This document shows, one piece after another, positions 18,100-29,021 of a DNA stretch of 64,000 bases. The position numbers were made by a program, and so were the translations under genes. Numbering within the stretch: position 1 is the first letter of the stretch; every line of letters starts with the position of its first letter. The stretch comes from Candidatus Marithrix sp. (GTDB taxonomy: Bacteria; Pseudomonadota; Gammaproteobacteria; Beggiatoales; Beggiatoaceae): contig JADGDS010000001.1 in assembly GCA_016744775.1 (NCBI GenBank), positions 285,628 to 349,627 on the forward strand, read 5' to 3'. The notes under the pieces were generated by a model. The model did not search any database and was not told where the DNA came from. It saw only the letters and a list, made by a program, of their open reading frames with translations.

Positions 18100-19064
18100 A
18101 TTCCATTCAATTAAACAATCAAGGTCGTCTTAAACATTTTTTAGATATTGAAGGTTTAAATCGTAAGTTACTAATTAATATATTAGATATTGCAGATTCA
18201 TTTCTTAATATCGACACTAAAGCAGTAAAAAAAGTTCCATTACTACGTGGTAAAACAGTAGTTAATTTATTTTTTGAACCAAGTACTCGCACCCGCACTA
18301 CTTTTGAATTAGCAGGTAAACGTCTGTCAGCAGATGTCTTAAATTTTAATATTAATAATTCTTCGACCAGTAAAGGCGAAGCTTTAATTGATATGTTGCG
18401 TAATTTGGAAGCTATGCATTGTGATATGTTTGTTATTCGTCATAATGCAGGTGGAGCTGCAACTTTTATGGCGCAACATGTTGCACCTCACATTAGCATT
18501 ATTAACGCCGGTGATGGTCAACATGCTCATCCAACTCAGGCAATGTTAGATATGTTTACTATTCGTCAAAATAAAGGAGATTTTGCGCCGCTGTCAGTTG
18601 CTATTGTTGGTGACATTCTTCATTCACGAGTAGCACGTTCTAATATTCACGCTTTAAATATTTTAGGTGTTTCTGAAGTGCGTGTAGTTGCACCAAAAAC
18701 TTTAATACCTACTGGTATAGAAACTTTGGGTGTAAAAGTGTTTAATGATTTAAAAAAGGGATTAGATGGTGTAGATGTGATTATTATGTTACGTCTGCAA
18801 CGAGAACGTATGAAAAGTGCCTTATTACCTAGTGCCTATGAATATTTTCAATCTTATGGATTAACAGAATCAGCATTAAAAGTAGCTCATCCTGATGCAA
18901 TTGTAATGCACCCGGGTCCTATTAATCGTGGAGTTGAAATTGATTCTAGCGTCGCAGATGGTCCACGTTCTGTAATTTTACAACAGGTTAATAATGGTGT
19001 AGCAATTAGGATGGCTGTTATGGCAATTAGCTTAGGTGCGGTATCCGAACAGGATAGTAATTAA
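18096..19064 (+). CDS. pyrB: Aspartate carbamoyltransferase catalytic chain
   Basis: PyrB joins carbamoyl phosphate and aspartate to N-carbamoylaspartate, the first committed step to pyrimidines. The 322-residue protein shows the carbamoyl-phosphate motif [14 protein letters not shown], the [12 protein letters not shown] block, and the C-terminal [12 protein letters not shown]. No pyrI regulatory chain is present. Instead the next gene encodes a dihydroorotase-like protein, as in the Pseudomonas class A holoenzyme. I chose the ATG at 18096, which overlaps the pyrR stop (ATGA). A longer open frame starting at 18015 lies inside pyrR. The downstream gene starts at the base after the stop. Confidence 0.96.
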   Translation: MNSIQLNNQGRLKHFLDIEGLNRKLLINILDIADSFLNIDTKAVKKVPLLRGKTVVNLFFEPSTRTRTTFELAGKRLSADVLNFNINNSSTSKGEALIDMLRNLEAMHCDMFVIRHNAGGAATFMAQHVAPHISIINAGDGQHAHPTQAMLDMFTIRQNKGDFAPLSVAIVGDILHSRVARSNIHALNILGVSEVRVVAPKTLIPTGIETLGVKVFNDLKKGLDGVDVIIMLRLQRERMKSALLPSAYEYFQSYGLTESALKVAHPDAIVMHPGPINRGVEIDSSVADGPRSVILQQVNNGVAIRMAVMAISLGAVSEQDSN

Positions 19065-20342
19065 ATGGATACTATAAGTATTATTGAAGGGCGGGTAATT
19101 GATCCCGCCACTAACTTGGATTTAGTCACAGATTTACACATTGCTGATGGTAAAATAATTGCTATCGGCAATGCTCCTGCTGATTTTACAGCAGCTAAAG
19201 AAATTAATGCGAAAAATAAAATTGTATGCCCCGGTTTCATAGATTTAAGCGTCCGATTACGAGAACCCGGAGCAGAATATAAAGCTACTATTAGAAGTGA
19301 AACAGAGGCTGCTGCTAAGAATGGAATTACCACAGTTTGTTGCCCTCCAGATACTGATCCAGTTATAGATTCACCAGCTATAGCTGAATTATTACAACAA
19401 CGATCTGCAAAAGCAGGTATGGCAAAAGTTTTACCCTTAGCAGCTTTAACCAAAGGTTTAAAAGGTGAACATTTAGCCGAAATGGGTATTTTAAAACAAG
19501 CTGGTTGTATTGCTGTCAGCGATGTACGACCAATTGTTAATACTAATGTATTACGTCATGCTTTGGAATATGCAGCTACTTGTGATTTAACAGTATTTTT
19601 ACATCCTATTGATCCTTGGTTAGGAAATTCAGGTTGCGCTCATGAGGGTGTTGTCAGTACTCGTTTAGGCTTAACAGCTATTCCTGAACAGACTGAAACT
19701 ATTGCTGTAGCTCGTGATTTATTGTTAGTGGAAAACTCAGGTGTAAGGGCACATTTTTGCCGTTTATCTAGTGGCAAATCGGTAGAAATGATACAGCAAG
19801 CCCAAGATAAGGGTTTAGCTGTAACGGCTGATGTTAGTATCCATCATTTATTGTTATCAGATATAGATATTCATCTCTATGATAGTCAATGTAAAGTTTG
19901 TCCACCTTTACGTAGTTCTTTGGATAAACAAGCTTTAGGTGATGGTTTAAAAAATAATATTATTAATGCTATTTGTTCTGATCATCAACCTCATGAAGCT
20001 GAAGCCAAATTAAATCCATTTTCGATGGCAGCGGCTGGTATTTCAGGTTTAGATACCTTATTACCACAATGTTTACGTTTTGCAGAACAAATGGGTATGG
20101 ATTTAATTACTATCCTTAGTTATTTAACTGAGAAACCGGCTGCAATTTTAGGTATAGATGCCGGTACTTTGCAAGTAGGTAAGGTAGCTGATATATGTAT
20201 TTTTGATCCTAATAAAAATTGGACGTTAAATCAAGATACTATGTATAGTATGGGCAAAAATTCACCATTTTTCGGTCAAGAATTAAAGGCTAAGGTATAT
20301 TTTACTATTATTAATGGAAAAGTAGTTTATGAGTATTTATAG
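19065..20342 (+). CDS. Dihydroorotase-like subunit of ATCase, probably inactive (PyrC'/PyrX type)
   Basis: A 425-residue amidohydrolase-fold protein of the dihydroorotase family. Active enzymes have HxH before LREPG to bind zinc; here the sequence is [13 protein letters not shown], so both histidines are missing. The later conserved parts remain recognisable: HPIDPWL, HEG, and CSDHQPH with its Asp. In Pseudomonas the equivalent inactive protein is needed to assemble the PyrB dodecamer. The adjacency to pyrB with zero spacing supports the same structural role. A catalytic pyrC must then lie elsewhere in the genome. The 3' end overlaps engB by 14 nt. Confidence 0.9.
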   Translation: MDTISIIEGRVIDPATNLDLVTDLHIADGKIIAIGNAPADFTAAKEINAKNKIVCPGFIDLSVRLREPGAEYKATIRSETEAAAKNGITTVCCPPDTDPVIDSPAIAELLQQRSAKAGMAKVLPLAALTKGLKGEHLAEMGILKQAGCIAVSDVRPIVNTNVLRHALEYAATCDLTVFLHPIDPWLGNSGCAHEGVVSTRLGLTAIPEQTETIAVARDLLLVENSGVRAHFCRLSSGKSVEMIQQAQDKGLAVTADVSIHHLLLSDIDIHLYDSQCKVCPPLRSSLDKQALGDGLKNNIINAICSDHQPHEAEAKLNPFSMAAAGISGLDTLLPQCLRFAEQMGMDLITILSYLTEKPAAILGIDAGTLQVGKVADICIFDPNKNWTLNQDTMYSMGKNSPFFGQELKAKVYFTIINGKVVYEYL

Positions 20343-20910
20343 ACAAGCTCAATATTTATTAAATGCCCATAAATTATCTCAATTGCCTGAAGATCAAGGA
20401 ATTGAAGTAGCATTCGCGGGGCGTTCTAATGCTGGAAAATCTAGTGCTATTAATGCTATTACTGGACAACGCAGCTTAGCACGTACTAGTAAAACTCCCG
20501 GAAGAACTCAGCATATTGTACTGTTTACCCTCGATGAAGATCGACGTTTAGTTGATTTACCCGGCTATGGTTATGCTAAGGTACCTTTAGCAATGAAATT
20601 ACATTGGCAAAAAACTTTAGAACGTTATTTGCATACACGTAAATGTTTACGTGGTTTAATATTGATGATGGATATACGTCATCCTTTAACCGAGTTTGAT
20701 CAACATATGTTGAATTGGTGTAACCAATCAAATATGCAAGTACATATACTGCTAACTAAAGCAGATAAACTTAGTTATGGTAAAGCCTCCATGGTATTAC
20801 AACAAGTACGTAAAAGCATAGCAGAAAATAATACTATTCAATTATTCTCTGCTATGAAACGTACTGGGATTGAAGAAGTACATACGCGCTTAGATGAATT
20901 TTTTAATTAA
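20329..20910 (+). CDS. engB: EngB/YihA ribosome biogenesis GTPase
   Basis: A 193-residue TRAFAC-class GTPase that acts in 50S subunit assembly. Motifs: G1 [10 protein letters not shown], the conserved TSKTPGRTQ switch I, G3 DLPGYGYA, and G4 TKAD, followed by FSAMKRTG (G5-like). Length is typical. It starts inside the pyrC' gene (14-nt overlap) and is followed by carA after 18 nt. Confidence 0.95.
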   Translation: MSIYRQAQYLLNAHKLSQLPEDQGIEVAFAGRSNAGKSSAINAITGQRSLARTSKTPGRTQHIVLFTLDEDRRLVDLPGYGYAKVPLAMKLHWQKTLERYLHTRKCLRGLILMMDIRHPLTEFDQHMLNWCNQSNMQVHILLTKADKLSYGKASMVLQQVRKSIAENNTIQLFSAMKRTGIEEVHTRLDEFFN

Positions 20911-20928
20911 AAAATTACGGAGTTTATT

Positions 20929-22011
20929 TTGAAACATGCTGCTTTATTAGCCCTTGCAGATGGTAGTTTATTTTATGGCGAATCAATAGGTATTGCCGGA
21001 CAAAGTGTTGCTGAAGTCGTATTTAATACGGCTATGACAGGTTATCAAGAAATTTTAACAGATCCATCTTATGCTCAACAAATTGTTACTTTAACTTATC
21101 CACATATTGGTAATGTTGGTGTTAATCCTGAAGATGAAGAATCGCAAGGAGTATTTGCTGCTGGTTTAGTCATTCGCGATTTACCAATATTAGAAAGTAA
21201 TTGGCGTTCTACAGAAACTTTAGAAAATTATTTGATACGTAATCAAGTAGTTAGTATTGCTGGTATTGATACCCGACGCTTAACACGCTTATTACGTGAA
21301 AAAGGCGCACTAAATGGATGTTTAGTCGCTGGTGAAAATATTGATGCTGAAGCTGCAATTCAAGCCGCTAAAGACTTTGCTGGCTTACAAGGCATGGATT
21401 TAGCCAAACAGGTTTCTACTAAAGAAACTTATGTTTGGCAATCAGATGCTACTAAATATCATGTTATCGCTTATGACTTTGGAGTCAAGCGTAATATTTT
21501 AAAAATGTTAGCAGAGCGTGGTTGTCGTGTAACAGTCGTACCAGCTCAAACCCCAGCTTCTGAGGTTTTAAAGCAAAATCCAGATGGTGTCTTTTTATCA
21601 AATGGCCCCGGTGATCCTGAACCTTGTGATTATGCTATCGCCGCAATTCAACAAATATTAGCCGCCAATATTCCAGTTTTTGGCATATGCTTAGGTCATC
21701 AATTATTAGGTTTGGCTAATGGTGCCAAAACTACAAAAATGAAATTTGGTCATCATGGTGCTAATCACCCAGTACAGGATTTAGCCTCTGCTTCTGTCCT
21801 AATTACCAGCCAAAATCATGGCTTTGCAATTGATGAATCTAGTTTGCCTTCTAACTTAAAAGCTACTCATCGTTCTTTATTTGATGGTTCTTTACAAGGT
21901 ATTAAACTTGTTGATAAACCTGCTTTTAGTTTTCAAGGTCATCCTGAAGCTAGCCCCGGTCCGCATGATGTCGCACCTTTATTTGATCAATTTGTGGAGC
22001 TAATGAAATGA
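20929..22011 (+). CDS. carA: Carbamoyl-phosphate synthase small (glutaminase) subunit
   Basis: CarA hydrolyses glutamine and passes ammonia to CarB to make carbamoyl phosphate. The 360-residue protein has an N-terminal domain ([34 protein letters not shown]) and a class I glutaminase domain with the nucleophile in [11 protein letters not shown] and the His-Glu of [11 protein letters not shown]. The start codon is TTG at 20929, supported by GGAG six bases upstream and by alignment of the first residues to the family. The stop overlaps carB as ATGA. Confidence 0.96.
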   Translation: MKHAALLALADGSLFYGESIGIAGQSVAEVVFNTAMTGYQEILTDPSYAQQIVTLTYPHIGNVGVNPEDEESQGVFAAGLVIRDLPILESNWRSTETLENYLIRNQVVSIAGIDTRRLTRLLREKGALNGCLVAGENIDAEAAIQAAKDFAGLQGMDLAKQVSTKETYVWQSDATKYHVIAYDFGVKRNILKMLAERGCRVTVVPAQTPASEVLKQNPDGVFLSNGPGDPEPCDYAIAAIQQILAANIPVFGICLGHQLLGLANGAKTTKMKFGHHGANHPVQDLASASVLITSQNHGFAIDESSLPSNLKATHRSLFDGSLQGIKLVDKPAFSFQGHPEASPGPHDVAPLFDQFVELMK

Positions 22012-25000
22012 AACGTACTGATTTAAAATCAATTTTAATTATTGGTGCCGGACCAATTGTCATTGGTCAAGCTTGTGAGTTTGATTATTCTGGGGCACAA
22101 GCTTGTAAGGCTTTACGTGAAGAAGGTTATCGTGTCATCTTAGTCAATTCAAATCCAGCTACTATTATGACTGATCCTCAGATGGCTGATGCTACTTATA
22201 TAGAGCCTATTCTGTGGCAAACTGTTGCTAAGGTTATTGAACAAGAACGTCCTGATGCTATTTTACCTACTATGGGTGGGCAAACCGCTTTAAATTGCGC
22301 CTTGGATTTGGAACGTGAAGGTATATTAGCCAAATACAATGTAGAAATGATCGGTGCTTCTAGTGAGGCTATCGAAAAAGCGGAAAATCGGGATAAATTC
22401 CGTACTGCGATGCTGAATATTGGCTTAGAAATGCCATTTGCTATGATTGCACACAATATGGATCAGGCTTTTGAGGCGCAAAATAAAATTGGTTTTCCAC
22501 TGGTAATTCGTCCTTCTTTTACTTTAGGTGGTAGCGGTGGTGGTATTGCTTATAATCGTGAAGAGTTTGTTGCTATTTGTGAACAAGGTTTGGAGTTGTC
22601 GCCTACCAATGAATTATTGATTGAAGAATCAATAGCTGGATGGAAAGAATTTGAAATGGAAGTGGTGCGTGATTGTAAGGATAATTGCATCATTGTTTGT
22701 TCCATCGAAAACCTTGATCCTATGGGTATTCATACTGGTGATTCTATCACCGTAGCTCCAATTCAGACTCTGACTGATAAGGAATATCAAATTATGCGTA
22801 ATGCCTCGATTGCGGTATTGCGTGAAATTGGTGTTGATACTGGTGGTTCTAATGTCCAATTTGCGGTTAATCCTACAGATGGCAGGATGATTATTATTGA
22901 AATGAATCCGCGAGTTTCGCGTTCATCAGCTCTAGCTTCTAAAGCCACTGGTTTTCCAATTGCTAAGATAGCGGCTAAATTAGCTGTAGGTTATAGCTTG
23001 GATGAGCTGACGAATGATATTACTGGTGGTGCTACTCCGGCTTCTTTTGAACCTAGTATTGATTATGTGGTAACAAAGATACCGCGCTTTGCTTTTGAAA
23101 AATTTCCACAAGCTGAAGCGATTTTATCTACACAGATGAAATCGGTTGGTGAAGTTATGGCTATTGGACGAACTTTTCAAGAGTCATTACAAAAGGCTTT
23201 GCGTGGTTTAGAAGTCGGTGTTTATGGTTTAGATTCTCATACTGATTCTGAAATTGATTTACGCGATAAGTTGCAAAGGGTTGGACCTGAGCGTTTGTGG
23301 TATGTAGCAGATGCTTTTAGATTGGGATGGTCTTTGGAACAAGTTCAAGAATTAACCGCAATTGATCCGTGGTTTTTAGTTCAAATACTCAACTTGGTAG
23401 ATGAGGAACAAAGTTTATGTATTGGTTGTTTTGATAAATTAGACGCAGACCGTATGCGTAATTTAAAACGTAAAGGTTTTTCTGATCATCGCTTAGCTGA
23501 GTTATTCGGTGTAGAAGAACAAACTTTTAGAAATTTACGCCATAAGTTAAATATTCGTCCAGTATTTAAGCGGGTTGATTCTTGCGCTGCTGAATTTGCA
23601 GCTAGTACTGCTTATATGTATTCTACTTATGAGGAGGAATGCGAGGCTAATCCAACTGATCGCAATAAAATTATAATACTTGGTGGTGGTCCTAATCGTA
23701 TTGGTCAAGGGATTGAGTTTGATTATTGTTGTGTTCAAGCCGCACTTGCATTACGAGAAGATGGTTATGAAACCATTATGATCAATTGTAATCCTGAAAC
23801 GGTTTCTACTGATTATGATACTTCTGATAGGTTATATTTTGAGGCTTTAACCTTGGAAGATGTGTTGGAAATCATTGATCTTGAAAAACCTAAAGGGGTT
23901 ATTGTTCAATATGGTGGGCAAACTCCGTTAAAATTAGCAAGAGCATTAGAAGCTGCTGGTGCGCCAATTATTGGAACTAGCCCAGATTCGATTGATTTGG
24001 CTGAAGATCGTGAACGTTTTCAAAAACTGATTAATGAGCTTGGTTTACGACAACCACCTAATAGAATTGCTCGTAATGCTGAACAGGCTGTTGATTTAGC
24101 GAACGAAATAGGCTATCCTTTAGTGGTACGTCCATCCTATGTTCTAGGTGGACGCGCGATGGAAATCGTATATAATCAACAAGAATTAAAGATATATATG
24201 CGTGATGCGGTTGCTGTATCTAATGATTCACCGGTATTATTAGATCACTTTTTAGAAGATGCGATTGAAGTTGATGTTGATGCAGTATGTGATGGTAAAC
24301 AAGTTTTAATCGGTGGCTTAATGGAACATATTGAACAAGCTGGTGTACATTCTGGTGATTCAGCATGTTCTTTACCTCCTTACGGATTATCAGCTATGAT
24401 ACAAGATCAATTGCGTGAGCAAATGACTCGTATGACAACTGCATTAAATGTGGTAGGATTAGCAAATGCACAATTTGCTATTCAAAATAAAACCATTTAT
24501 GTTTTAGAAGTAAATCCACGAGCATCGCGCACCGTACCATTTGTATCAAAAGCTACTAGCTTATCTTTAGCACAAATAGCGGCACGTTGTATGGCTGGAT
24601 CTAGCTTAGTAGAACAGGGTATAACTGAGCAATATGTGCCTAATTATTATTCTGTAAAAGAAGCAGTATTTCCGTTTGCGAAATTTGCTGGAGTTGATCC
24701 ATTATTAAGTCCAGAAATGAAATCAACTGGAGAAGTAATGGGTATTGGTCGTACTTTTGGTGAAGCCTTTGCTAAATCACAATTAGCCGCAGGTAGTAAT
24801 TTACCAAATACGGGTTTAGCATTATTAAGTGTACGTGATGCTGATAAACCTGCCGCTGTTGATATTGCAAAAGATTTACTTAATTTAGGCTTTGAGCTTT
24901 TAGCAACACGAGGAACTGCAGAAGCACTTCAGTTAGCAGACATTCCTTGCAGTGTTGTTAAAAAAGTTAATGAAGGCAGACCCCATATAGTTGATCGTAT

Positions 25001-25223
25001 AAAAAATAATGAAATTAGTTTTATTGTAAATACTACAGCAGGTAAACAAGCAATAGCAGATTCTTATGCTATTCGTCGCACTACGCTACAGCATCAAGTA
25101 ACTTATACTACTACTATTGCTGGTGCTAGAGCTACGGTTTTGGCATTAAAAACTTTAAATGCTACTGATGTTAATAGTTTACAAAATTTACATAAAGAAT
25201 TAAAAGGAATCGCGACAATATGA
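22008..25223 (+). CDS. carB: Carbamoyl-phosphate synthase large subunit
   Basis: A 1071-residue enzyme with two homologous ATP-grasp halves. The first half ([21 protein letters not shown]) makes carboxyphosphate and carbamate; the second ([20 protein letters not shown]) phosphorylates carbamate. The C-terminal MGS-like allosteric domain is present ([24 protein letters not shown]). Length fits the family. It is coupled to carA and greA by ATGA overlaps and supplies PyrB in the same gene run. Confidence 0.97.
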   Translation: MKRTDLKSILIIGAGPIVIGQACEFDYSGAQACKALREEGYRVILVNSNPATIMTDPQMADATYIEPILWQTVAKVIEQERPDAILPTMGGQTALNCALDLEREGILAKYNVEMIGASSEAIEKAENRDKFRTAMLNIGLEMPFAMIAHNMDQAFEAQNKIGFPLVIRPSFTLGGSGGGIAYNREEFVAICEQGLELSPTNELLIEESIAGWKEFEMEVVRDCKDNCIIVCSIENLDPMGIHTGDSITVAPIQTLTDKEYQIMRNASIAVLREIGVDTGGSNVQFAVNPTDGRMIIIEMNPRVSRSSALASKATGFPIAKIAAKLAVGYSLDELTNDITGGATPASFEPSIDYVVTKIPRFAFEKFPQAEAILSTQMKSVGEVMAIGRTFQESLQKALRGLEVGVYGLDSHTDSEIDLRDKLQRVGPERLWYVADAFRLGWSLEQVQELTAIDPWFLVQILNLVDEEQSLCIGCFDKLDADRMRNLKRKGFSDHRLAELFGVEEQTFRNLRHKLNIRPVFKRVDSCAAEFAASTAYMYSTYEEECEANPTDRNKIIILGGGPNRIGQGIEFDYCCVQAALALREDGYETIMINCNPETVSTDYDTSDRLYFEALTLEDVLEIIDLEKPKGVIVQYGGQTPLKLARALEAAGAPIIGTSPDSIDLAEDRERFQKLINELGLRQPPNRIARNAEQAVDLANEIGYPLVVRPSYVLGGRAMEIVYNQQELKIYMRDAVAVSNDSPVLLDHFLEDAIEVDVDAVCDGKQVLIGGLMEHIEQAGVHSGDSACSLPPYGLSAMIQDQLREQMTRMTTALNVVGLANAQFAIQNKTIYVLEVNPRASRTVPFVSKATSLSLAQIAARCMAGSSLVEQGITEQYVPNYYSVKEAVFPFAKFAGVDPLLSPEMKSTGEVMGIGRTFGEAFAKSQLAAGSNLPNTGLALLSVRDADKPAAVDIAKDLLNLGFELLATRGTAEALQLADIPCSVVKKVNEGRPHIVDRIKNNEISFIVNTTAGKQAIADSYAIRRTTLQHQVTYTTTIAGARATVLALKTLNATDVNSLQNLHKELKGIATI

Positions 25224-25696
25224 GAAAATCACCGATGACGATTACAGGCGCACAAAAGTTGCGTGGTGAATTACATGAATTAAAAACTGTAGCACGCCCT
25301 AAAGTCATTCAAGCAATTGCCGAAGCACGTGAACTTGGAGACTTGAAAGAAAATGCTGAATATCATGCAGCGCGTGAACAACAAAGCTTTATTGAAGGGC
25401 GTATTGTTGAAATAGAAAGTAAATTATCCAATGCAGAAATTATTGATATTGCTAACATTAATGCAGGAGATAAGGTAGTTTTTGGTGCCACTGTAGAATT
25501 AGCTAATCTTGATACTGATGCAGAAGTTAAATATCAAATTGTAGGCGATGATGAAGCCGATATTAAAGCTAATATGATTTCTATTAGTTCACCAATTGCA
25601 CGTGCTTTAATTGGTAAATTCGTAGATGATATTGTTGTGGTACAAGCGCCTAGCGGTAAAACAGAATACGAAATTTTAGCAGTTAATTATAAATAG
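25220..25696 (+). CDS. greA: Transcription elongation factor GreA
   Basis: GreA stimulates RNA cleavage by stalled RNA polymerase. The 158-residue protein has the N-terminal coiled coil with the conserved [21 protein letters not shown] tip and the C-terminal FKBP-like domain ([20 protein letters not shown]). The start at 25220 overlaps the carB stop (ATGA) and gives the same short leader before MTITG as in E. coli GreA. carAB-greA is a common gammaproteobacterial order. Confidence 0.97.
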   Translation: MRKSPMTITGAQKLRGELHELKTVARPKVIQAIAEARELGDLKENAEYHAAREQQSFIEGRIVEIESKLSNAEIIDIANINAGDKVVFGATVELANLDTDAEVKYQIVGDDEADIKANMISISSPIARALIGKFVDDIVVVQAPSGKTEYEILAVNYK

Positions 25697-25713
25697 AACA
25701 ACTAGGGAATTAC

Positions 25714-27219
25714 ATGGAATTTAATGTTAAGAGTGGTCATCCAGAAAAGCAACGTACAGCTTGTATTGTAGTAGGAGTTTATGAACCACGCCGCTTATCT
25801 GACGTTGCAAGACGGATTGATGAAGTCAGTAATGGACAATTATCTGCTATTTTACGCAGAGGAGATTTAGAAGGTAAAGCCGGTCAAACTTTATTATTAC
25901 ATAATATTGAAGGCACTATGGCTGATCGTGTCTTATTGGTAGGATGCGGGCGTGAACGTGAATTAGGCGATAATCAATATCGTCAAATTATTCGTCAGGC
26001 TATACAGACTTTACATGAAACTGGTTCAATGGAAGCTGTTTGTCATTTAACTGAATTAAATGTACGTGGACGTGATACAGCATGGCGTATTCGACAAGCC
26101 ATTGAAGCTGCACAATCAGCATTATATACTTTTGACCAGTTAAAAAGTCAACAAGAAACAACACGACGACCATTGCGTAAAATTGTCTTTAGTGTCGCCT
26201 CACGTCGTGAATTACAACTAGCTGAACAAGCCAGTTTTGAAGCACAGAAAATTGCTGATGGTGTAAAATTAGCAAAAGATTTAGCAAATTTACCATCTAA
26301 TCATTGCACACCGACTTTTTTAGCTGATAAGGCAAAAAGTTTATGTAGTCTGCATGATAATTTGTCTTGCAAAATTCTAACTGAAACTCATATGCAAAAG
26401 CAAGGCATGGGTGCTTTATTAGCTGTAGCTAAAGGTAGCAAACAAAAACCACGTTTCATTGTTTTAGAATATAAAAATAATAAGAACAAAGATCCTATTG
26501 TGTTAGTAGGTAAAGGTGTAACCTTTGACTCTGGCGGAATTTCTCTTAAACCAGCAAAAGATATGGACGAGATGAAATATGATATGTGTGGTGCTGCCTC
26601 AGTATTTGGAACCATCTCTGCCGTTGCTGAATTACAATTACCGTTAAATGTCATTGGAATTATTCCTGCTGTTGAAAATATGCCCGGCAGTCAGGCTGTT
26701 AAACCCGGAGATATTGTCACTAGTTTATCCGGACAAACTATTGAAATTTTAAATACTGACGCTGAAGGGCGACTTATTTTATGTGACGCTTTAACTTATG
26801 CTGAAAGTTATAAGCCAGATGTTGTGATTGATATAGCGACACTAACTGGGGCATGTGTAGTTGCTTTAGGTAAGCATCCTCACGGATTAATGAGTAATCA
26901 CAACCCATTAACGAATGATTTATTATCCGCTGGTAAATTTAGTGGCGATAGAGCTTGGGAATTACCATTGTGGGATGATTATCAATGTCAAATTGATAGC
27001 CCATTTGCTGATATTGCCAATATAGGTGGACGAGATGCTGGTACAATTACTGCAGCTTGTTTCTTATCACGTTTTACAAGAAAGTATAATTGGGCACACT
27101 TAGATATTGCAGGCACAGCTTGGACATCAGGCAAAAAGGACAAAGGAGCAACTGGTCGTCCAGTACCATTATTAACACAATACCTAATTAATCGCAGTAG
27201 CGATGATAGCTCCAGTTAA
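25714..27219 (+). CDS. pepA: Cytosol (leucyl) aminopeptidase PepA
   Basis: A 501-residue M17 metallo-aminopeptidase that removes N-terminal residues; PepA of E. coli also binds DNA in Xer recombination and carAB control. The catalytic domain shows [16 protein letters not shown], the central [17 protein letters not shown] motif that binds the two metal ions, and [12 protein letters not shown]. The holC start lies within its 3' end (17-nt overlap), the usual pepA-holC arrangement. Confidence 0.96.
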   Translation: MEFNVKSGHPEKQRTACIVVGVYEPRRLSDVARRIDEVSNGQLSAILRRGDLEGKAGQTLLLHNIEGTMADRVLLVGCGRERELGDNQYRQIIRQAIQTLHETGSMEAVCHLTELNVRGRDTAWRIRQAIEAAQSALYTFDQLKSQQETTRRPLRKIVFSVASRRELQLAEQASFEAQKIADGVKLAKDLANLPSNHCTPTFLADKAKSLCSLHDNLSCKILTETHMQKQGMGALLAVAKGSKQKPRFIVLEYKNNKNKDPIVLVGKGVTFDSGGISLKPAKDMDEMKYDMCGAASVFGTISAVAELQLPLNVIGIIPAVENMPGSQAVKPGDIVTSLSGQTIEILNTDAEGRLILCDALTYAESYKPDVVIDIATLTGACVVALGKHPHGLMSNHNPLTNDLLSAGKFSGDRAWELPLWDDYQCQIDSPFADIANIGGRDAGTITAACFLSRFTRKYNWAHLDIAGTAWTSGKKDKGATGRPVPLLTQYLINRSSDDSSS

Positions 27220-27622
27220 TTTTTATATTTTACATACAACTAATTGGCAAGCAAAAGATCGTCTAGCTTGCCAATTGGTTGAAAAAGCTTGGCAACAAGG
27301 CAATCGTATTTATATACATACAGGATCTTTAGCTGCTGCACAACATATTGATATGTTGCTATGGACATATAAAGAAGAAAGCTTTTTGCCACACAGCATA
27401 TCATCAACAGATCCAATATGTATTGGTTATACCGAACAAGTTCCTGAAAATATGGACGTTTTAATTAATTTAAATGAAACAATACCAGCTTTTATCAGCA
27501 AATTTAAACGTATTGCAGATATTGTTGATGATATAGAACCAGCGCGTGAAGCTGGAAGGCGACGTTATCGTTTTTATAAACAACAAGGGCATGAATTAAA
27601 TGTTCATCAAATTAATCGTTAG
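27203..27622 (+). CDS. holC: DNA polymerase III chi subunit
   Basis: A 139-residue protein of the HolC family, which links the clamp loader to SSB during replication. Family features: FYILHTTNW near the start, [35 protein letters not shown], and a tail ending in [15 protein letters not shown]. It overlaps pepA and is followed two bases later by a DUF29 gene. Confidence 0.92.
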   Translation: MIAPVNFYILHTTNWQAKDRLACQLVEKAWQQGNRIYIHTGSLAAAQHIDMLLWTYKEESFLPHSISSTDPICIGYTEQVPENMDVLINLNETIPAFISKFKRIADIVDDIEPAREAGRRRYRFYKQQGHELNVHQINR

Positions 27623-27624
27623 CG

Positions 27625-28098
27625 ATGGTTTTTATGGAAACAAATAATCTTTATGAGCGTGATTTTTATGCTTGGATTATGCATAATGTTAAGTTACTTA
27701 AATTCGGTAAATTATCAGAAATTAATACCGATATTTTGATTGATGAATTAGAAAGTATGGCGAAACGGGACAAACGAGAATTAATCAGTCATTTAATTAT
27801 TCTACTAGCACATTTATTAAAGTGGCAACTTCAATTAAAAACTTTTTCTGAAATATATAGGAATTTTCATAGAACTAGTTGGAACAATACAATTGCTGAA
27901 CAACGTATGCAAATTATAGAACAATTAGAAATGAGTCCTAGCTTAAAAGCTTATTTATCCGAAGCCTTAGAAAAAGCCTATCCTAAAGCAGTCCAATTAG
28001 CACATAAAGAAACTAAATTATCTAAAGAAAGTTTTCCGACAAATTGTCCTTACTCGTTAGAACAAATATTAGATGATGATTTTTATCCATCTATTTAA
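27625..28098 (+). CDS. DUF29 family protein
   Basis: A 157-residue protein of the DUF29 family, common in cyanobacteria and filamentous proteobacteria and of unknown function. The signature LYERDFYAWIMHNVKLLKFGK, then ELESMAKRDKRELISHLIILLAHLLKWQ, and the C-terminal CPYSLEQILDDDFYP are typical. The start could be 27625 or the ATG at 27634 (METNNLYERD), which is closer to family starts. It is the last gene of the run that begins with tonB. Confidence 0.85.
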   Translation: MVFMETNNLYERDFYAWIMHNVKLLKFGKLSEINTDILIDELESMAKRDKRELISHLIILLAHLLKWQLQLKTFSEIYRNFHRTSWNNTIAEQRMQIIEQLEMSPSLKAYLSEALEKAYPKAVQLAHKETKLSKESFPTNCPYSLEQILDDDFYPSI

Positions 28099-28142
28099 TT
28101 CTTATTATTGTTTATGCCCTATAGGTGAATTAATCTTGATTG

Positions 28143-29021
28143 ATGATCATAAATTTTTTTAAAAAAATATTAAATTGGTTAAAATCAAAGCTACCATACT
28201 TTATCGTGACTTTACTAATATTACTATTAATATTAGTATTTTTTTATAAACGTGTTGTTATCACTATCCAATCAGGTGAAGCAGGCGTTTTATATATGCG
28301 CTTTTTGGGTGGAACCGTTACTGATTATGTATATCCAGAAGGCATTCATCTCATAGCTCCTTGGGATAAGATGCAAATTTATAATGTCAGAATTCAGACT
28401 CAATTCCATGATTTTGAAGTGCTAACCAATCGTGGTTTACCAATTCAATTGAGTTTAGCTATTCGTTTTCATCCAGAATATGAAATGCTAGCTGTTCTCC
28501 ATCAGCAAGTAGGTCCTGATTATATTAATACTATTATCATTCCTGCAATTGAATCTATTTTACGTAAAGAAATTGGTCATTATAATCCAGAAGATATTTA
28601 TATCAACAAAGACAATTTTCTAACCGAAATTATTATGAAAGCCTTAGATGAATTGGGGCAAAAATTTGTGAAAATTAATGACGTTGTCATTCGCGCAGTT
28701 ACCTTGCCAGATTCTATCAAAAAAGCCATTGAAAACAAATTAGTTAAAGAACAACAGTATCAAGCTTATCATTTTCAACTCAAAATAGCAGAAGAAGAAG
28801 CAAAACGAAAACGTATTGAAGCACAGGGTATTAGCGACTATCAGAAAATTATTTCTGAGACACTTAATCAAAAAATTATGAAGTGGCATGGTATTCAAGC
28901 CACCTTAGAATTGTCCAAATCTGAAAATGCTAAAGTTATTGTTATTGGTGCTGGTAAAGATGGATTACCCATTATTGGCAATATCCCTCTTGAGCAGGCT
29001 ATAAAAAATGGAAAAAAGTAA
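28143..29021 (+). CDS. SPFH/prohibitin-family membrane protein
   Basis: A 292-residue protein with one N-terminal membrane helix (about 17-36, IVTLLILLLILVFFY) and an SPFH/Band 7 domain (VVITIQSGEAGVLYMRFLGG, PEGIHLIAPWDKMQIYNVR). A helical, Lys/Glu/Gln-rich part follows that would form oligomeric rings. Prohibitin-like proteins organise membrane microdomains or guard proteases. TTG at 28140 precedes the ATG at 28143, either could start translation. AGGTG lies 13-17 nt upstream. The stop lies inside the next gene (14-nt overlap), so the two membrane-associated proteins are linked. Confidence 0.85.
   Translation: MIINFFKKILNWLKSKLPYFIVTLLILLLILVFFYKRVVITIQSGEAGVLYMRFLGGTVTDYVYPEGIHLIAPWDKMQIYNVRIQTQFHDFEVLTNRGLPIQLSLAIRFHPEYEMLAVLHQQVGPDYINTIIIPAIESILRKEIGHYNPEDIYINKDNFLTEIIMKALDELGQKFVKINDVVIRAVTLPDSIKKAIENKLVKEQQYQAYHFQLKIAEEEAKRKRIEAQGISDYQKIISETLNQKIMKWHGIQATLELSKSENAKVIVIGAGKDGLPIIGNIPLEQAIKNGKK

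Noticed and set aside
19065-20342. Calling this gene an active dihydroorotase (pyrC)
   Set aside because: The metal-binding HxH is missing, so the inactive structural homologue is the better call.
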